Below, one piece after another: positions 32,003 through 39,719 of a stretch of DNA of 64,000 nucleotides. Below the pieces are notes generated by a model. The model was not told where the DNA came from. It saw nothing but the letters and a program-made list of their open reading frames with translations, and made no database searches. The stretch spans positions 1-64,000 of the forward strand of contig JAKSRC010000011.1 of NCBI GenBank assembly GCA_024403855.1, in the 5' to 3' direction. This DNA comes from Saccharofermentans sp. GTDB taxonomy: Bacteria > Bacillota > Clostridia > Saccharofermentanales > Saccharofermentanaceae. Position 1 is the first letter of the stretch. Each line of letters begins with the position of its first letter. A program made the translations under genes and the position numbers.

Positions 32003-33574
32003 ATGAGTAATACAAGCACAGCAAAAAAGAGTTTTCTTAAAAAAGAGATAAGGATTACATCAGGTAGTTTCCTTCTTGCATCTCTTATTTATCTTGCGTT
32101 GCCTGTCCTGATTTTCTTTATTGGCTATCTGAAGCCTTGGTGGGCAATTCTCTTTTCAGCTATAACAATTGCAGGTTCTTTTCTTGCCTGGCGAAGTACT
32201 ATTGCAAAGGACAAAGAACTTAAAAATAACGAGCGTTCAGTAAATATAAAAGTCTCATATTTTCTTTTCCTGATACCGGTGGTTCTGCTCTTCGTTTATA
32301 TCGGAGGAGTAGGCGAATTCTCCTGGTGTGTCGGTGATCACCGCGTACGTTATGCCATCTTAAACGACCTCGTAGAGTATAAGTGGCCTGTTATCTATGA
32401 TTTCTCAACACAACACAATCCTGTTGTATCTGAGGCTTTGGGCCAGGGAAAAGTAGCATTTGCTTACTATTTTGTATTCTGGATGGTTCCGGCTTTGTTC
32501 GGCAAGATCTTCGGCCTCATGGCAGCCAGAATCGTTGTCTGCCTTTGGTCTGCTTTGGGACTTTTATTGCTCGCTTTGGGTGCGATGCTTCTTTACGGAA
32601 AGGAATCCAAATTCCTCTTTATAGCGATAATGCTTTTCGCCGGATTCGATGTATTCCCTTACTTCTACCATCAGTTCTCAGGATTCGGTTCGTCATGGGA
32701 AGACTGGACTTTGCATTTCAGAGTGGTAGGTAACTTCTACCAGATTATGAACGTTTTCCATCAGTCGATTCCCGGCTGGCTCATTACCGTATTGCTTTTG
32801 CAGGCTGCTAATTCAAGTTATGTCGGCCTTTTGGGATCACTGATGTTCTGCTATTCCCCCTGGGCAGCTATAGGAATTCTTCCTCTTTGCATTGTTAAGC
32901 TTTTTACTGCCAATAAGGGCCTTGCTCGAAAACAGGTCGTCTCAAATCTTCTCACAGTTGCAAATATTGCAGCGCCCATCGTATTCTTCATATGCTTTGC
33001 ATCCCTGTATCTCGCAAACTCAAATGCAAGATACGACAACGGCTTTATTTGGAATTTCTACGATAACAAGTTCCAGCTGGTTTTCGATTATGTTCTTTTC
33101 GTGGTTTTCGAATTCGGCATCTGGGCTTTGATCATCAGGAAGAAATTCAGGAAAGATCCGATGTTTGTTGCTTCGGTTTTAACGATGCTGATTATTCCGT
33201 TTTACAAGATGACTGCACCAAATGATTTCCTTATGAGAGGATCGATGGCGCCTTTGTTCGCGATTGCTCTTATGTCTTCAATGTATGTAACGGACAACTT
33301 CAATGAAATGCTCGAAAAGGATAACAGAAAGGTCAGGCCAAGACTTGTGGTACTGTCTTTCTTTGTTGCAGCATTCACAAGCCTGAATTTTATGCTTACA
33401 TCAGTTCTGCTTACATCGATGATCTATGCCAAGACTGAACCTGCACAGGATATGACTACAGGCATCGTATCTTTCGGAGATATCCGCGATGAACAATATC
33501 TTGAAATGGTAGATGTTCAGTTTTTCGTATATGATTACGAAGACAACACATTCTTTAAGTATCTGGCGAAATAA
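32003..33574 (+). CDS. Polytopic membrane protein, GT-C-like, function unknown
   Basis: About 523 residues and more than ten hydrophobic segments. The first large loop contains EFSWCVGDHRVRYAILNDLV and then STQHNPVVSEALGQGKVAFAY, which suggests a GT-C relative but without a secure family signature. TTGAGG (31928) and TATAAT (31954-31959) look like promoter elements with a long spacer, which argues for a start downstream of them. ATG 32003 is the first candidate, although its ribosome binding site is weak. It is followed 9 bases later by a PIG-V-like gene in the same operon. Confidence 0.6.
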   Translation: MSNTSTAKKSFLKKEIRITSGSFLLASLIYLALPVLIFFIGYLKPWWAILFSAITIAGSFLAWRSTIAKDKELKNNERSVNIKVSYFLFLIPVVLLFVYIGGVGEFSWCVGDHRVRYAILNDLVEYKWPVIYDFSTQHNPVVSEALGQGKVAFAYYFVFWMVPALFGKIFGLMAARIVVCLWSALGLLLLALGAMLLYGKESKFLFIAIMLFAGFDVFPYFYHQFSGFGSSWEDWTLHFRVVGNFYQIMNVFHQSIPGWLITVLLLQAANSSYVGLLGSLMFCYSPWAAIGILPLCIVKLFTANKGLARKQVVSNLLTVANIAAPIVFFICFASLYLANSNARYDNGFIWNFYDNKFQLVFDYVLFVVFEFGIWALIIRKKFRKDPMFVASVLTMLIIPFYKMTAPNDFLMRGSMAPLFAIALMSSMYVTDNFNEMLEKDNRKVRPRLVVLSFFVAAFTSLNFMLTSVLLTSMIYAKTEPAQDMTTGIVSFGDIRDEQYLEMVDVQFFVYDYEDNTFFKYLAK

Positions 33575-33583
33575 GGAGAAGAT

Positions 33584-34696
33584 ATGGAAAAAAGCAAAAG
33601 CATCTTCAAAAAATATGCTGACGTGTTAGCTTTCTTTGCTATATCTCGTTTGTGCTTTATCCTCATTATGTTTATCTCCGGAAAGAGTTTTTCCGAGATT
33701 CAGTATGTCTTCGACTGTGAGCAGTATTTTAAGATTGCTGAAAATGGTTATTACAAGACTCTCCTGACTGCATTTTTCCCGATGATCCCTCTGATCTTAA
33801 GATATCTCGGAGGATATGCTTTACTTGCGATAAATCAGCTTTGTCTCCTGGCGTCGATGGTGATGCTTAAAAACATCTTAAGTGATGAATATAAGTGCCC
33901 TGATGCAAGCTTTATCGTCATGATATTCGCATTTACGCCGGTATCTTATTTCTCTCTCGTTGGATATACAGAAAGCATTTTCTTCGTTCTGACTTTAGGT
34001 GCTTTCTACCTGTTCGTAAAGAATAAATATCCGTGGCTCATGGGTATCCTGATCGGTCTTTCCGTATTTACACGAAATACCGGATCGATTCTCTTTTTCG
34101 CGATTTTCGCAGGTATGGTAATCAGATGGATCAAAAAACAGAATAAGTTCTTGGACATTATTCTTGCATACGTTCCTGCCACTCTCATAAGTGTTTTGTA
34201 TCCGATTTATCTCCAGGTCAAGTTCGGCAACTGGAAGATCTTTGTAGATTGTCAGTATGAGAACTGGCTCAAGATCCACTCGAATTTCTTCAAGACATAC
34301 TTCATCAGCTTCAAGATGATATTCACCAACGCATATGAATATGACATCTACACGCTGACGCTTTTCAGGATTAATGAGATTATCTCAATCCTGATCACAC
34401 TCTTCCTGATCTATCTGTGCGTCAAGGAAATCAAGAATCTTAAGAAACTTGATGCTGTCTCTGTCGTATCTGTACTTGTAACCATTATGTCGATCGTTAT
34501 CTTCGCTTCAACGATTATGGATCCGGATTATAATGCTCCGACAAGAAGCTTCTTCAGATACTATCTGGGAATGTTCCCATCCTTTACGCTGCTTTACAGT
34601 CTTAATCCCAAATTGATTAAAGGACTGGTCATTATCGCAGCTTTCTCCGGACTGGTAATGTCGGCAATCTTCTTCCGAGGAACTTTCTTTTACTGA
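33584..34696 (+). CDS. PIG-V-like mannosyltransferase family membrane protein
   Basis: A 370-residue polytopic protein. The N-terminal region ISRLCFILIMFI, then YVFDCEQYFKIAENGYY and AFFPMIPLILRYLGGY, matches the pattern of PIG-V/GPI-mannosyltransferase-2-like proteins, whose bacterial relatives transfer sugars from lipid carriers at the outer face of the membrane. The acidic residue in FDCEQYF would be the catalytic candidate. GGAG precedes the ATG. It is co-transcribed with the preceding GT-C-like gene, suggesting a joint role in modifying a surface glycan. Confidence 0.65.
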   Translation: MEKSKSIFKKYADVLAFFAISRLCFILIMFISGKSFSEIQYVFDCEQYFKIAENGYYKTLLTAFFPMIPLILRYLGGYALLAINQLCLLASMVMLKNILSDEYKCPDASFIVMIFAFTPVSYFSLVGYTESIFFVLTLGAFYLFVKNKYPWLMGILIGLSVFTRNTGSILFFAIFAGMVIRWIKKQNKFLDIILAYVPATLISVLYPIYLQVKFGNWKIFVDCQYENWLKIHSNFFKTYFISFKMIFTNAYEYDIYTLTLFRINEIISILITLFLIYLCVKEIKNLKKLDAVSVVSVLVTIMSIVIFASTIMDPDYNAPTRSFFRYYLGMFPSFTLLYSLNPKLIKGLVIIAAFSGLVMSAIFFRGTFFY

Positions 34697-34822
34697 TATC
34701 GGAAATAGAAAACGCCTTAAATATTATTGTTTTATGCGGCAGGCATCTTCTACCGCGGTTTTCTCATCAACTCATAGTTTTGTAAGCAACGTGCTTCGCT
34801 CAACAAATAATAAAAATTGTTA

Positions 34823-34876
34823 TTGACAAGTTAGCCATGCCTAACTATAATTACGCGTAGTTAGTTTTAACTAACT
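34823..34876 (+). promoter_or_regulatory. Feo operon promoter with two GTTAG-N6-CTAAC operator boxes
   Basis: A consensus promoter, TTGACA (34823-34828), 17 bases, TATAAT (34846-34851). The spacer is filled exactly by box 1 GTTAGCCATGCCTAAC (34830-34845). Box 2, AGTTAGTT-TT-AACTAACT (34859-34876), lies at the expected start of transcription. A third box precedes feoB. Binding by a metal-responsive repressor (DtxR/MntR type, whose sites share TTAG...CTAA arms) is inferred. The rest of 34697-34822 shows nothing clear. Confidence 0.75.
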
Positions 34877-34931
34877 TAAAAAATATATCAAGCTGTTAGC
34901 AAATGTTAACGTGCGTTGTTTGGTGAAAATT

Positions 34932-35144
34932 ATGGTGCCCTTAAATCTAGCAAATACCGGAGAAACTCAAATAATCCGAAAGATTGGTGGAAATCCGGAA
35001 GTAAAAAAGCATTTGGAAAACTTAGGCTTTACAGTTGGTGGAGAGATTAGTATTGTGAGCGCCCTTGGCGGTAATCTGATCGTTAAAGTTAAGGAAAGCC
35101 GGGTAGCTGTCAGTGATGAATTGGCGCGAAAAATAATGGTCTAA
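34932..35144 (+). CDS. feoA: FeoA domain protein, first copy
   Basis: This 70-residue SH3-like protein is of the FeoA family, a cytoplasmic partner of the ferrous-iron transporter FeoB. Landmarks are VPLNLANTGETQIIRKIGG, a HLENLGFTVGGEISIVS segment and NLIVKVKESRVAVSDELARKI. I chose ATG 34932, since TTTGGTG lies a few bases upstream; an in-frame GTG at 34911 would add seven residues. It is the first gene of the feo operon and 21 bases before a second feoA. Confidence 0.85.
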   Translation: MVPLNLANTGETQIIRKIGGNPEVKKHLENLGFTVGGEISIVSALGGNLIVKVKESRVAVSDELARKIMV

Positions 35145-35165
35145 AAATTGAAGGAGGAATATACG

Positions 35166-35387
35166 GTGAAAACACTCAAAGATGTCAAAATTGGCGAAAC
35201 TGCAACCGTTGTGAAACTTCACGGCGAGGGTGCCGTAAAGAGACGCATCATGGATATGGGACTAACCAAGCATGCATCTGTTTATGTTAGAAAGGTTGCT
35301 CCACTTGGGGATCCAATCGAAGTGACAGTAAGAAATTATGAGCTTTCAATTCGAAAAGCAGATGCTGAAATGATCGAGGTCGAATGA
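35166..35387 (+). CDS. feoA: FeoA domain protein, second copy
   Basis: This 73-residue FeoA contains LKDVKIGETATVVKLHGEG, RRIMDMGLTKHASVYVRKVA and PIEVTVRNYELSIRKADAEMIEV. The GTG start at 35166 sits 8 bases after AAGGAGG. Twin FeoA proteins upstream of FeoB are common in Clostridia. This one is the closer match to canonical FeoA (GxGxxxRRIMDMGL). Confidence 0.88.
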   Translation: MKTLKDVKIGETATVVKLHGEGAVKRRIMDMGLTKHASVYVRKVAPLGDPIEVTVRNYELSIRKADAEMIEVE

Positions 35388-35393
35388 CAATAT

Positions 35394-35417
35394 GGGGAAT
35401 ATCCCCTTATTTTTTTC
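35394..35417 (+). terminator. feoB: Terminator or attenuator between feoA and feoB
   Basis: GGGGA-ATA-TCCCC (35394-35406) is followed by TTATTTTTTT. It would partly end transcription after the second feoA, letting feoB be expressed separately from the operator-bearing region just downstream. Confidence 0.6.
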
Positions 35418-35423
35418 AGTTAG

Positions 35424-35443
35424 TGGTTAGTCACGACTAACCA
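35424..35443 (+). promoter_or_regulatory. Third feo operator box
   Basis: TGGTTAGTC-AC-GACTAACCA is a perfect 9-bp inverted repeat with the same 2-base centre and GTTAG-N6-CTAAC geometry as the box at 34859. It lies 34 bases ahead of the feoB start, where a second regulated promoter is likely. Confidence 0.7.
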
Positions 35444-35477
35444 TTCGAAGCTCTTATGAGCAGAAAGGAAGAAAAAC

Positions 35478-37868
35478 ATGAATGTACGAATCGCCCTGGT
35501 GGGTAATCCCAACAGTGGTAAAACCACCTTATTTAATGCTTTGACTGGTTCAAATCAATTTGTAGGAAACTGGCCAGGTGTTACCGTAGAAAAAAAGGAG
35601 GGTAAGCTAAAGAAGCATGAGGGCGTAACAATTACAGACCTTCCCGGAATTTATTCTCTTTCGCCCTATACGTTGGAAGAAGTTGTTGCAAGAAACTATC
35701 TTATCGAGGAACGTCCAGACGCTATCCTAAATATCATCGATGGTACCAATCTTGAGAGAAATCTCTATTTAACCACCCAGATTACAGAACTCGGAATCCC
35801 GGTAGTGCTTGCGGTGAACATGATCGATATAGTCAGAAAAAATGGCGACACAATCAATGTCCGAGAACTTTCAAGGCGCTTCGGATGCGAAGTTGTTGAA
35901 ATTTCCGCGCTGAAGGGTAATGGTGTAATGGAGGCTGCAGAGGCTGCGATAAAAGCCTCAAAAACCGGAAAGACAATTCCTTTACATACATTTTCGGGAC
36001 CGGTTGAACATGCGATTGCACACATTGAGGAAGCAGTCGTACATGATATGCCGGAAGAGCAGCAGAGATGGTATGCGATCAAGATTTTCGAACGCGATGA
36101 AAAAGTGCTCGAAAAGCTTTCCATTCCTACAGAAAAGTTATCGCATATCGAAAGCGATATTAAAGCTGCCGAAAAAGAATTGGATGATGATGCAGAGAGC
36201 ATCATAACCAACGAGAGATATGTATATATCGCAGAGATAACAAAGAGCTGCTATAAAAAGAAGAATGCGGGCAAACTGTCGAACTCCGATAAAATTGATA
36301 AGATAATAACCAATCGCTGGCTTGGTCTCCCGATTTTCGCCGTGATCATGTTCCTTGTGTATTGGATAGCTATGGTTGGAATAGGTGCTGCAGCAACAGA
36401 TTTTACCAATGACAACATTTTCGGTGATGGTTTCCATCTGGGAAGCGATGGCGGTTACGCAGAAGACGCCGAAAGCTACGCAGAAGCTGTAATGATCGTA
36501 GAAGGCTACGATGCCTATATCGAGGCAAATGGTGCTGCTCCGACCGGTGAATTTACCTATGAGATAGAGGATGAGGAGACGCTTGAGCTTAGTGAAGAAA
36601 CAGCAAGTATCGAAGATTACGAGAATGCTTTAAAAACTATCGATGAAATTGGCGAAGAGCCTGATCCTGCTGATTACGGCATCTGGGTTCCGGGTATACC
36701 GGTCCTTGTAGAAAGAGCTCTTGACGCTGTAAATACAGCTGACTGGCTCAAAGGACTAATTCTTGATGGTATCGTTGCAGGTGTCGGAGCCGTTTTAGGC
36801 TTTGTGCCTCAGATGTTAGTACTCTTTCTGCTTCTTGCTTTCCTTGAAGCATGTGGTTACATGGCTCGTATTGCATTTGTATTAGATCGTGTATTCCGCA
36901 AATTTGGTCTCTCAGGAAAATCCTTTATTCCTATGCTGGTTGGAACCGGATGTGGAGTTCCGGGAATCATGGCAAGCCGAACCATAGAAAATGAGAGAGA
37001 CCGCCGAATGACCATCATGACCACTACATTCATTCCGTGTGGAGCAAAGGTTCCTTTTATCGCCATGATCGCAGGTGCAATCTTTGGAGGATCTGCTTGG
37101 GTCGCAACCTCTGCATATTTTATTGGAATGGCAGCAATCGTCATCTCCGGTATCATGTTGAAGAAAACAAAAATGTTTGCAGGAGACCCGGCACCATTCG
37201 TAATGGAACTTCCGGCATATCACTTGCCTACCCTTGGAAATGTTCTCCGCTCCATGTGGGAACGCGGATGGTCCTTTATTAAAAAGGCTGGCACAATCAT
37301 CCTGCTTTCTACAATCGTTGTATGGTTCACAAGTTTCTTCGGATTTACGGATGAGGGCTTCAGAATGCTGGCGGAAGATGAACTGCAGCTTTCCATTCTC
37401 GCGGTAATCGGCAATTCTATCGCATGGATTTTTAAGCCTCTTGGCTGGGGTAACTGGCAGGCAACTGTTGCATCAATCACAGGACTTGTTGCCAAGGAAA
37501 ACATTGTCGGTACCATGGGTGTCCTTTACGGCAGTGGAGAGCAGACAACATGGCAGGCACTCGCTCAGGCATTCAACAGTGTTACCGGTTATTCCTTCCT
37601 TGTATTCAACTTACTGTGTGCCCCTTGCTTTGCTGCTATCGGTGCCATTAAGCGCGAGATGAACAACGCAAAATGGACATGGTTTGCAATTGGATACCAG
37701 TGCGGATTTGCTTATTTGATTGCCCTGATGATCAATCAATTCGGCGGTGCGTTTACCGGTAATTTCAACATAATCGGTTTTATCTTCGCTTTAGCAGCAC
37801 TTGGCGGCATGATTTACATGTTGTTCTTCAAAAAGTACAGCGAAGCAACAAAACTCAGCAAATCATAA
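35478..37868 (+). CDS. feoB: Ferrous iron transporter FeoB
   Basis: The N-terminal GTPase (~1-165) has G1 GNPNSGKTT, G2/G3 regions with VGNWPGVTVEKKEG and DLPGIYSL, and NMID as G4. A helical GDI-like domain follows (~170-270). The membrane part has two Gate regions with the conserved Cys motifs GTGCGVPGIMASR and TTTFIPCGAKVPFI, and the second Gate around LCAPCFAAIGAI. An unusually long acidic insert (~312-410, rich in Glu, Asp, Ala and Tyr) lies in the first extracytoplasmic loop, as in many clostridial FeoBs. At 796 residues it is full length. It imports Fe2+, needed for the hydrogenases and Fe-S proteins of this region. Confidence 0.96.
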   Translation: MNVRIALVGNPNSGKTTLFNALTGSNQFVGNWPGVTVEKKEGKLKKHEGVTITDLPGIYSLSPYTLEEVVARNYLIEERPDAILNIIDGTNLERNLYLTTQITELGIPVVLAVNMIDIVRKNGDTINVRELSRRFGCEVVEISALKGNGVMEAAEAAIKASKTGKTIPLHTFSGPVEHAIAHIEEAVVHDMPEEQQRWYAIKIFERDEKVLEKLSIPTEKLSHIESDIKAAEKELDDDAESIITNERYVYIAEITKSCYKKKNAGKLSNSDKIDKIITNRWLGLPIFAVIMFLVYWIAMVGIGAAATDFTNDNIFGDGFHLGSDGGYAEDAESYAEAVMIVEGYDAYIEANGAAPTGEFTYEIEDEETLELSEETASIEDYENALKTIDEIGEEPDPADYGIWVPGIPVLVERALDAVNTADWLKGLILDGIVAGVGAVLGFVPQMLVLFLLLAFLEACGYMARIAFVLDRVFRKFGLSGKSFIPMLVGTGCGVPGIMASRTIENERDRRMTIMTTTFIPCGAKVPFIAMIAGAIFGGSAWVATSAYFIGMAAIVISGIMLKKTKMFAGDPAPFVMELPAYHLPTLGNVLRSMWERGWSFIKKAGTIILLSTIVVWFTSFFGFTDEGFRMLAEDELQLSILAVIGNSIAWIFKPLGWGNWQATVASITGLVAKENIVGTMGVLYGSGEQTTWQALAQAFNSVTGYSFLVFNLLCAPCFAAIGAIKREMNNAKWTWFAIGYQCGFAYLIALMINQFGGAFTGNFNIIGFIFALAALGGMIYMLFFKKYSEATKLSKS

Positions 37869-37890
37869 TTAAAGGTGAAAGGAGTACTAT

Positions 37891-38061
37891 ATGACAACTT
37901 GGATTTTGGCAAACTGGGGAACAATTCTGATAGCTCTTATATTGATTGGTGTTGTAGCTCTGATCATTGTGAACTTAAGCAAAAAGAAAAAGCAGGGAAT
38001 ATCATCATGTGGATGTAATTGCTCTAACTGTCCGATGGGTTGCTCCTGTCATCAAAAATAA
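37891..38061 (+). CDS. FeoB-associated Cys-rich membrane protein
   Basis: A 56-residue protein with one membrane span (residues ~5-28), a KKKKQG stretch and a C-terminal tail with seven Cys: SSCGCNCSNCPMGCSC. This is the FeoB-associated Cys-rich family found directly after feoB. It may play a FeoC-like or metal-handing role; the function is not established. AAAGGAG precedes the ATG, 22 bases after the feoB stop. Confidence 0.85.
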   Translation: MTTWILANWGTILIALILIGVVALIIVNLSKKKKQGISSCGCNCSNCPMGCSCHQK

Positions 38062-38130
38062 TATTAGAAAAGAAACTGCCATCTGCATATCTACCCCTTT
38101 GAAAAATGACTAATACAAGGGGATTTAACA

Positions 38131-38172
38131 AAAAACTCAGTACCAACACTTTCTTACGGTACTGAGTTTTTC
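38131..38172 (+). terminator. Bidirectional terminator
   Basis: AAAAACTCAGTACC and GGTACTGAGTTTTT form a 10-bp GC-containing stem with A/T tails on both sides, located between the convergent feo operon and MFS gene. Confidence 0.85.
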
Positions 38173-38199
38173 ATTTTGTTGATTATCTTTTCCGCTAAA

Positions 38200-39402
38200 T
38201 CAGGCTTTTTTAGCTGATGCCTTTTTCTTGAACAAAACGTACAAAGCAAGGAATGCGATTACAAGACCAACCGCTGTAATTGCAGTGCTTACACCGAGCA
38301 TGAAGCGCGGACCACTGAGATCGATAAGACCGCCCAAGAAGAAACCTGAGAAAACACCGCCCAATGTAATAGAGCAGTTGATATATGCCTGGCCCTTTAC
38401 CTGGTCGTTCTGAGCCATTGTCTGGTTAACGAAGTATGCACCTGCAGGAATGAAGATAGCATAAGCGAACATCTGCATTGCCTGGCTGATATATACGGTG
38501 ATCATGTTTGGTGCGATGAACATGAGTAATGTCTTAATAAGGAAAGCGACACCAGAGATGAAGAGGAGATTCTTTACGGAAATCTTCTTCATGATCTTAT
38601 CGATTAAAGCCATAGTCGGAAGCTCCAGGAGTGCAGCACAGCTTACAGCGATACCCATCTGAGCTTCTGTTCCGCCTAAAGGTGTGATGATCTGAATCAT
38701 GTAGTCGTTGATTGCATTGTGTGCACAGAAGAAACATACTGCTGCAAGAACGAACAACATGAAGCTTGGATAAGTCTTTACGAAAGCAAAGAACGAACTG
38801 TTGGAAACTTCAGCCTTCTTGCTTTCCGGAAGTTCGACCTGGGGCTTTTTGAAGAAATACAAAATGATGAGCGCGATAGTAAGGAAGATGATGTCTAAGA
38901 TCATCAGGATGGTTACGCCATATTTGCCGATAGCTTTACCTGTGAAGAATGAAGTAACAGCGAAGCTTGCTGAACCAAGACCTCTTGCAAGACCGTAGTA
39001 GATGTGACATCCTGCAGCCTCATATTCAAAATACATAGCTGTGAGGATCGGCTGGTATACCATCTGGACTGTGTAAATGAGCGCGAAAATGATGAATATT
39101 GCAACGACTCCGCTCTTTATCAGGAGAAGAAGTATGGATCCCAAAAGCAGAATCGCTGTTGATACCATTGAAACATTTCGGTTTGTAAGTTTTTTGCCCT
39201 CATCGATCTTGCTGGCGACAAGAGGCTGGATGAACACTGAGAGAATATTGGCAATTGCCAATGTGAGACCGATTGCTGTGTTGGAGAATCCCTTTTCGAG
39301 AAGGAATACTGAAGAATAAGCGTGAATACCGCTATAAACGGCAAAATATGTAGCGTTAATTATGATGTATCTTAACGTCCAAAATTTCTTAGTGTTGCTC
39401 AT
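38200..39402 (-). CDS. MFS transporter (MFS_1-like/LacY-related)
   Basis: A 400-residue protein with twelve likely membrane spans and a short central loop (KKPQVELPESKKAEVS). The opening LRYIIINATYFAVYSGIHAYSS and the later YYGLARGLGSASFAVTSF, with the conserved R-x-G-S region, resemble the MFS_1_like/phenylpropionate or nucleoside-H+ symporter group. The substrate cannot be given. Monocistronic, with a Lys-rich C-terminus. Confidence 0.82.
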   Translation of the reverse strand: MSNTKKFWTLRYIIINATYFAVYSGIHAYSSVFLLEKGFSNTAIGLTLAIANILSVFIQPLVASKIDEGKKLTNRNVSMVSTAILLLGSILLLLIKSGVVAIFIIFALIYTVQMVYQPILTAMYFEYEAAGCHIYYGLARGLGSASFAVTSFFTGKAIGKYGVTILMILDIIFLTIALIILYFFKKPQVELPESKKAEVSNSSFFAFVKTYPSFMLFVLAAVCFFCAHNAINDYMIQIITPLGGTEAQMGIAVSCAALLELPTMALIDKIMKKISVKNLLFISGVAFLIKTLLMFIAPNMITVYISQAMQMFAYAIFIPAGAYFVNQTMAQNDQVKGQAYINCSITLGGVFSGFFLGGLIDLSGPRFMLGVSTAITAVGLVIAFLALYVLFKKKASAKKA

Positions 39403-39719
39403 GGAAATACCGTCCGAATTTGATGGGGTAATTATACTATGATGACGCTCGATTTCGATATCAGAAGTTGTAGATTAATGTTTCGAATGACTGTTGGTAA
39501 TATATATAACAAAATATAATTTTTATTTGATATTTTTTACATAAAGTATATTGAAGTCCAATTTTTGCAAATGGTATTATTCGGTAGTTTTGATTTAGTT
39601 TAAATCCTAGTGTTTTATTTTTTACCTGGAGTTTTTACTTCTGTTACATTTCTAAACGAAAATAGAAGTACAGAAGTAGACGCGATCATTCTGAGTATTT
39701 AGCAAGAAGGGAATAGCTC
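39403..39719 (+). other. Intergenic region with a hairpin ahead of the PgaC-PgaD-like gene
   Basis: These 317 very A+T-rich bases lie between divergent genes. The only clear structure is TACTTCTGT (39636-39644) paired with ACAGAAGTA (39670-39678), enclosing partly paired ACATTTCT/AGAAGT. It lies in the probable 5' UTR of the glycosyltransferase gene. I do not recognise a c-di-GMP riboswitch in it. Confidence 0.5.

Noticed and set aside
39403..39719. c-di-GMP riboswitch ahead of the PgaC-PgaD-like gene
   Set aside because: I could not find the conserved GEMM core or a three-way junction; only one simple hairpin is present.
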